From contig NC_059363.1 of NCBI RefSeq assembly GCF_019703515.2, positions 2,705,817 through 2,769,816 of the forward strand: a stretch of DNA of 64,000 nucleotides. Reading direction: 5' to 3'. Source of the DNA: Myxocyprinus asiaticus (taxonomy: Eukaryota; Chordata; Actinopteri; Cypriniformes; Catostomidae). Below the pieces are notes generated by a model, which was not told the origin of the DNA, did no database searches, and was given only the letters and a program-made list of their open reading frames with translations. A program made the translations under genes and the position numbers. This document shows, piece after piece, positions 62,061-64,000 of this stretch. Position 1 is the first letter of the stretch, and every line of letters begins with the position of its first letter.

Positions 62061-63754
62061 GAGTTTCAGTGGGTGCTAGTAAGCAGGCAAGGCTTTGGAT
62101 TATACACTGATCCCTTTTTGTTTTTTTTTGTTTTTGTCTTAAATCTAGCTTTAGCTTAATACTGTAAATAAATATGTCATGGAAAATTTCTGGTCATTTT
62201 CAGTTTGATTCAGGCTTTATTCAATGCCCAGCTTTCCCTCTTGCTCTCACGGACTGATATGGCAAGCTCCGACCCAATCCTATTGGGTCAGTCATCCAGC
62301 GGTCACTGTTCTGAGTGATTGGCCTCTGTTTGGTCTCAGGTGTCTTCAGTATTGTCTCAGTAGATTGGCCCACAGCAGGACATCAGTCTCTTTCTTTCAT
62401 CTGACAGTGTTGAGTGTACAGAGAGATCCATGAGCTGTGTTGACTCCCCTCTGATGTTTACCATCAGGTTTACTGGGGTTGAATGGACTGCACGGTTTGG
62501 ATCTGATTGCTTCTTGTGACAGAATCACACAGTTGTGCTGTCTTGTATTAAATGCTGCTTTCATATATTTGCATAAGCAAGCCAATCAAATTGGACTTCA
62601 AAAAGGTTTTAAAACACACAGTGTTTGTTTGTGGTTGTGCAACTGTAAATGCATACTGTAATGTCATTTCTTGTCATATTTATTGTTGACTTTGGCACAC
62701 TTCCTTTATACAGTATTTTGAAGTAGCTGTGAATTTTTCCATTTTTTTTTTCTTTCTTAACATAAGTTTTTAATGTGCACTCATTAAATTGTTGTTGATT
62801 AGAAACTGTTATACCGTCAGCCTCTTTAGGATATTGTGTCTCCCAATTCATCCCCTTTACAGCAATGTGAAGCAGCACTTTTGATAGTTTTGTACAACAA
62901 ATGTTTTTTTTAAAAATATAGATACATATTACTTTCGTGTTTTATTTTAATTCAGGTTATTTTTGTGGTCTGTTCTGGCAGCTCTGATAATGGATATGCT
63001 TTTCTCTCTCATTATAAAGTTCTTTGTATTTGCTTAGTTTGTTTTGCTAGCAGAACACCTACACCCTTCCGAAATACCTCCCACAGAAAATGGCAACTTC
63101 CTAACCCAAACAAAACAGCGCTCAAGGTGACAGAGTACAATGCATTGTTGGTTTGTGGTGGACTAAAGGATTAACTTTCTTTGTACAGTTAATGTGATGT
63201 AGGAGCTCTTACCAGACGGATTACAGCAAAAATACAAATCCAATTTAATGCACTTTTAAATAGTCATAAAGAAAGAACTTCCTGTCTTGTTCAAATGGGA
63301 AAAAAAAATGTTTTGTTGTCCATAACATGACTCTTTTCCTACCAGCTTCAGACATACGTTTTGATAGACATGCATGAATAGGAATAACTTGCTATATTTT
63401 CACATTTTTGGTCTTTGAAAGCACTTCAAGATTCTGTTCGTTGTCATTTCGGCCATAAATACGGGACAGTTTGCAACCCTAATAACAGACTTGGTAAAAT
63501 GTAAGCTAAAGTGAGCTCTTTCAAGCTTACATGAGGGTGTCAACTTGAAGTTAATTTAGATTTTTTTAATTATCTTTTGAAATGTTGATATAATTGCACA
63601 GAAGGATGGAATATTTTAAACAAACCAACAAATACCACACAACCTCACAGAATTAATCAAATCCATTGTTAATGCTTTCTGATGTTTGTGCTGTTGTTTT
63701 ACCATTAAAAGTGATGTCACTTCCTGGATGAAGATATCATTTACTAGCTTTTGT
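62061..63754. other. klhl29: Intron 6 stretch with no recognised feature
   Basis: No exon, RNA gene or clear repeat is visible. Confidence 0.5.
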
Positions 63755-63757
63755 TAG

Positions 63758-63900
63758 CAGTGTTGGGGAAGCTATTTTTAACCATAGCCATCTTCAAGTA
63801 GTTAAACTACTGTCAATCTAGTTTTTAAAAAAGTAGTTTGCTTTATTACAAGTTACTAACAAAATGTAGCTAACTACATTAAAGCTATTTAAAGAGGAAA
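63758..63900. mobile_element. End of a dispersed fish DNA element (CAGTGTTGGGGAAG type)
   Basis: CAGTGTTGGGGAAGCTATTT followed by TAGTTAAACTACTG and TAGCTAACTACATTAAAG phrases matches the ends of a widespread fish repeat; related end at 17275. The other end was not found before the window stops. Confidence 0.6.
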
Positions 63901-64000
63901 ACAGTATACTAGATATATATATTGGAAATGTGTACTAAATATAAACTAATAAAACAGATTATTTTATATAACAAAATTTGAAATATATTGATTTACAGCA

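Overview
This window is vertebrate nuclear DNA, almost certainly from a teleost fish and probably a cypriniform. It has long introns with canonical GT/AG splice sites, many tRNA-derived SINEs with target-site duplications, TTAA-flanked foldback MITEs, hAT-type elements with 8-bp target duplications, an L2-type LINE fragment and long (TA)n/(GT)n microsatellites. There is no prokaryotic or organellar gene content. The cypriniform placement is an impression from the repeat types and was not tested by any search.

One protein-coding gene is supported. Six plus-strand exons form the 5' part of a Kelch-like BTB gene that I recognise as klhl29 (KLHL29/KBTBD9). Coding segments lie at 4166-4444, 18325-18472, 19471-19965, 31761-31899, 46741-46937 and 57943-58202. 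Every junction keeps frame (intron phases 0,1,1,2,1, then 0), and they join to 506 codons. The product has a Ser/Pro-rich N-terminal region, a BTB domain split over exons 4 and 5, and the first part of the BACK domain in exon 6. The six Kelch repeats and the 3' end must lie beyond position 64000. An in-frame stop upstream in the first coding exon fixes the start codon; upstream noncoding exons and the promoter are not identifiable here.

The rest is intron or upstream sequence dominated by mobile DNA. 1-4108 carries three SINEs. Intron 1 (4445-18324) holds nested elements: a MITE inside another inverted-repeat element near 5 kb, and at 9.8-12.6 kb a TTAA element interrupted by a hAT element and a SINE. 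It also holds an ATGG-type tetranucleotide array and a partial duplicate of the end of exon 3. Intron 2 (18473-19470) is mostly a second tetranucleotide array. Intron 3 (19966-31760) holds several TTAA MITEs, a 359-bp hAT MITE with telomere-like filling and a TIR-flanked insertion with a tRNA-like part. Intron 4 (31900-46740) has a 75-bp minisatellite, two V-SINE-like elements, the tRNA SINE family and a foldback element. Intron 5 (46938-57942) contains a 2.4-kb hAT-like composite with a 150-bp (TA)n tract, a frameshifted L2 reverse-transcriptase fragment, and a 2.76-kb non-autonomous LTR retrotransposon with an unusual 40-bp coding tandem repeat.

I found no evidence for a new biochemical system. 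The most unusual items are the LTR element's frame-rotating repeat, the exon-3/intron-3 duplication placed between tetranucleotide arrays upstream of exon 2, and the half-MITE flanked by a 22-bp direct repeat.
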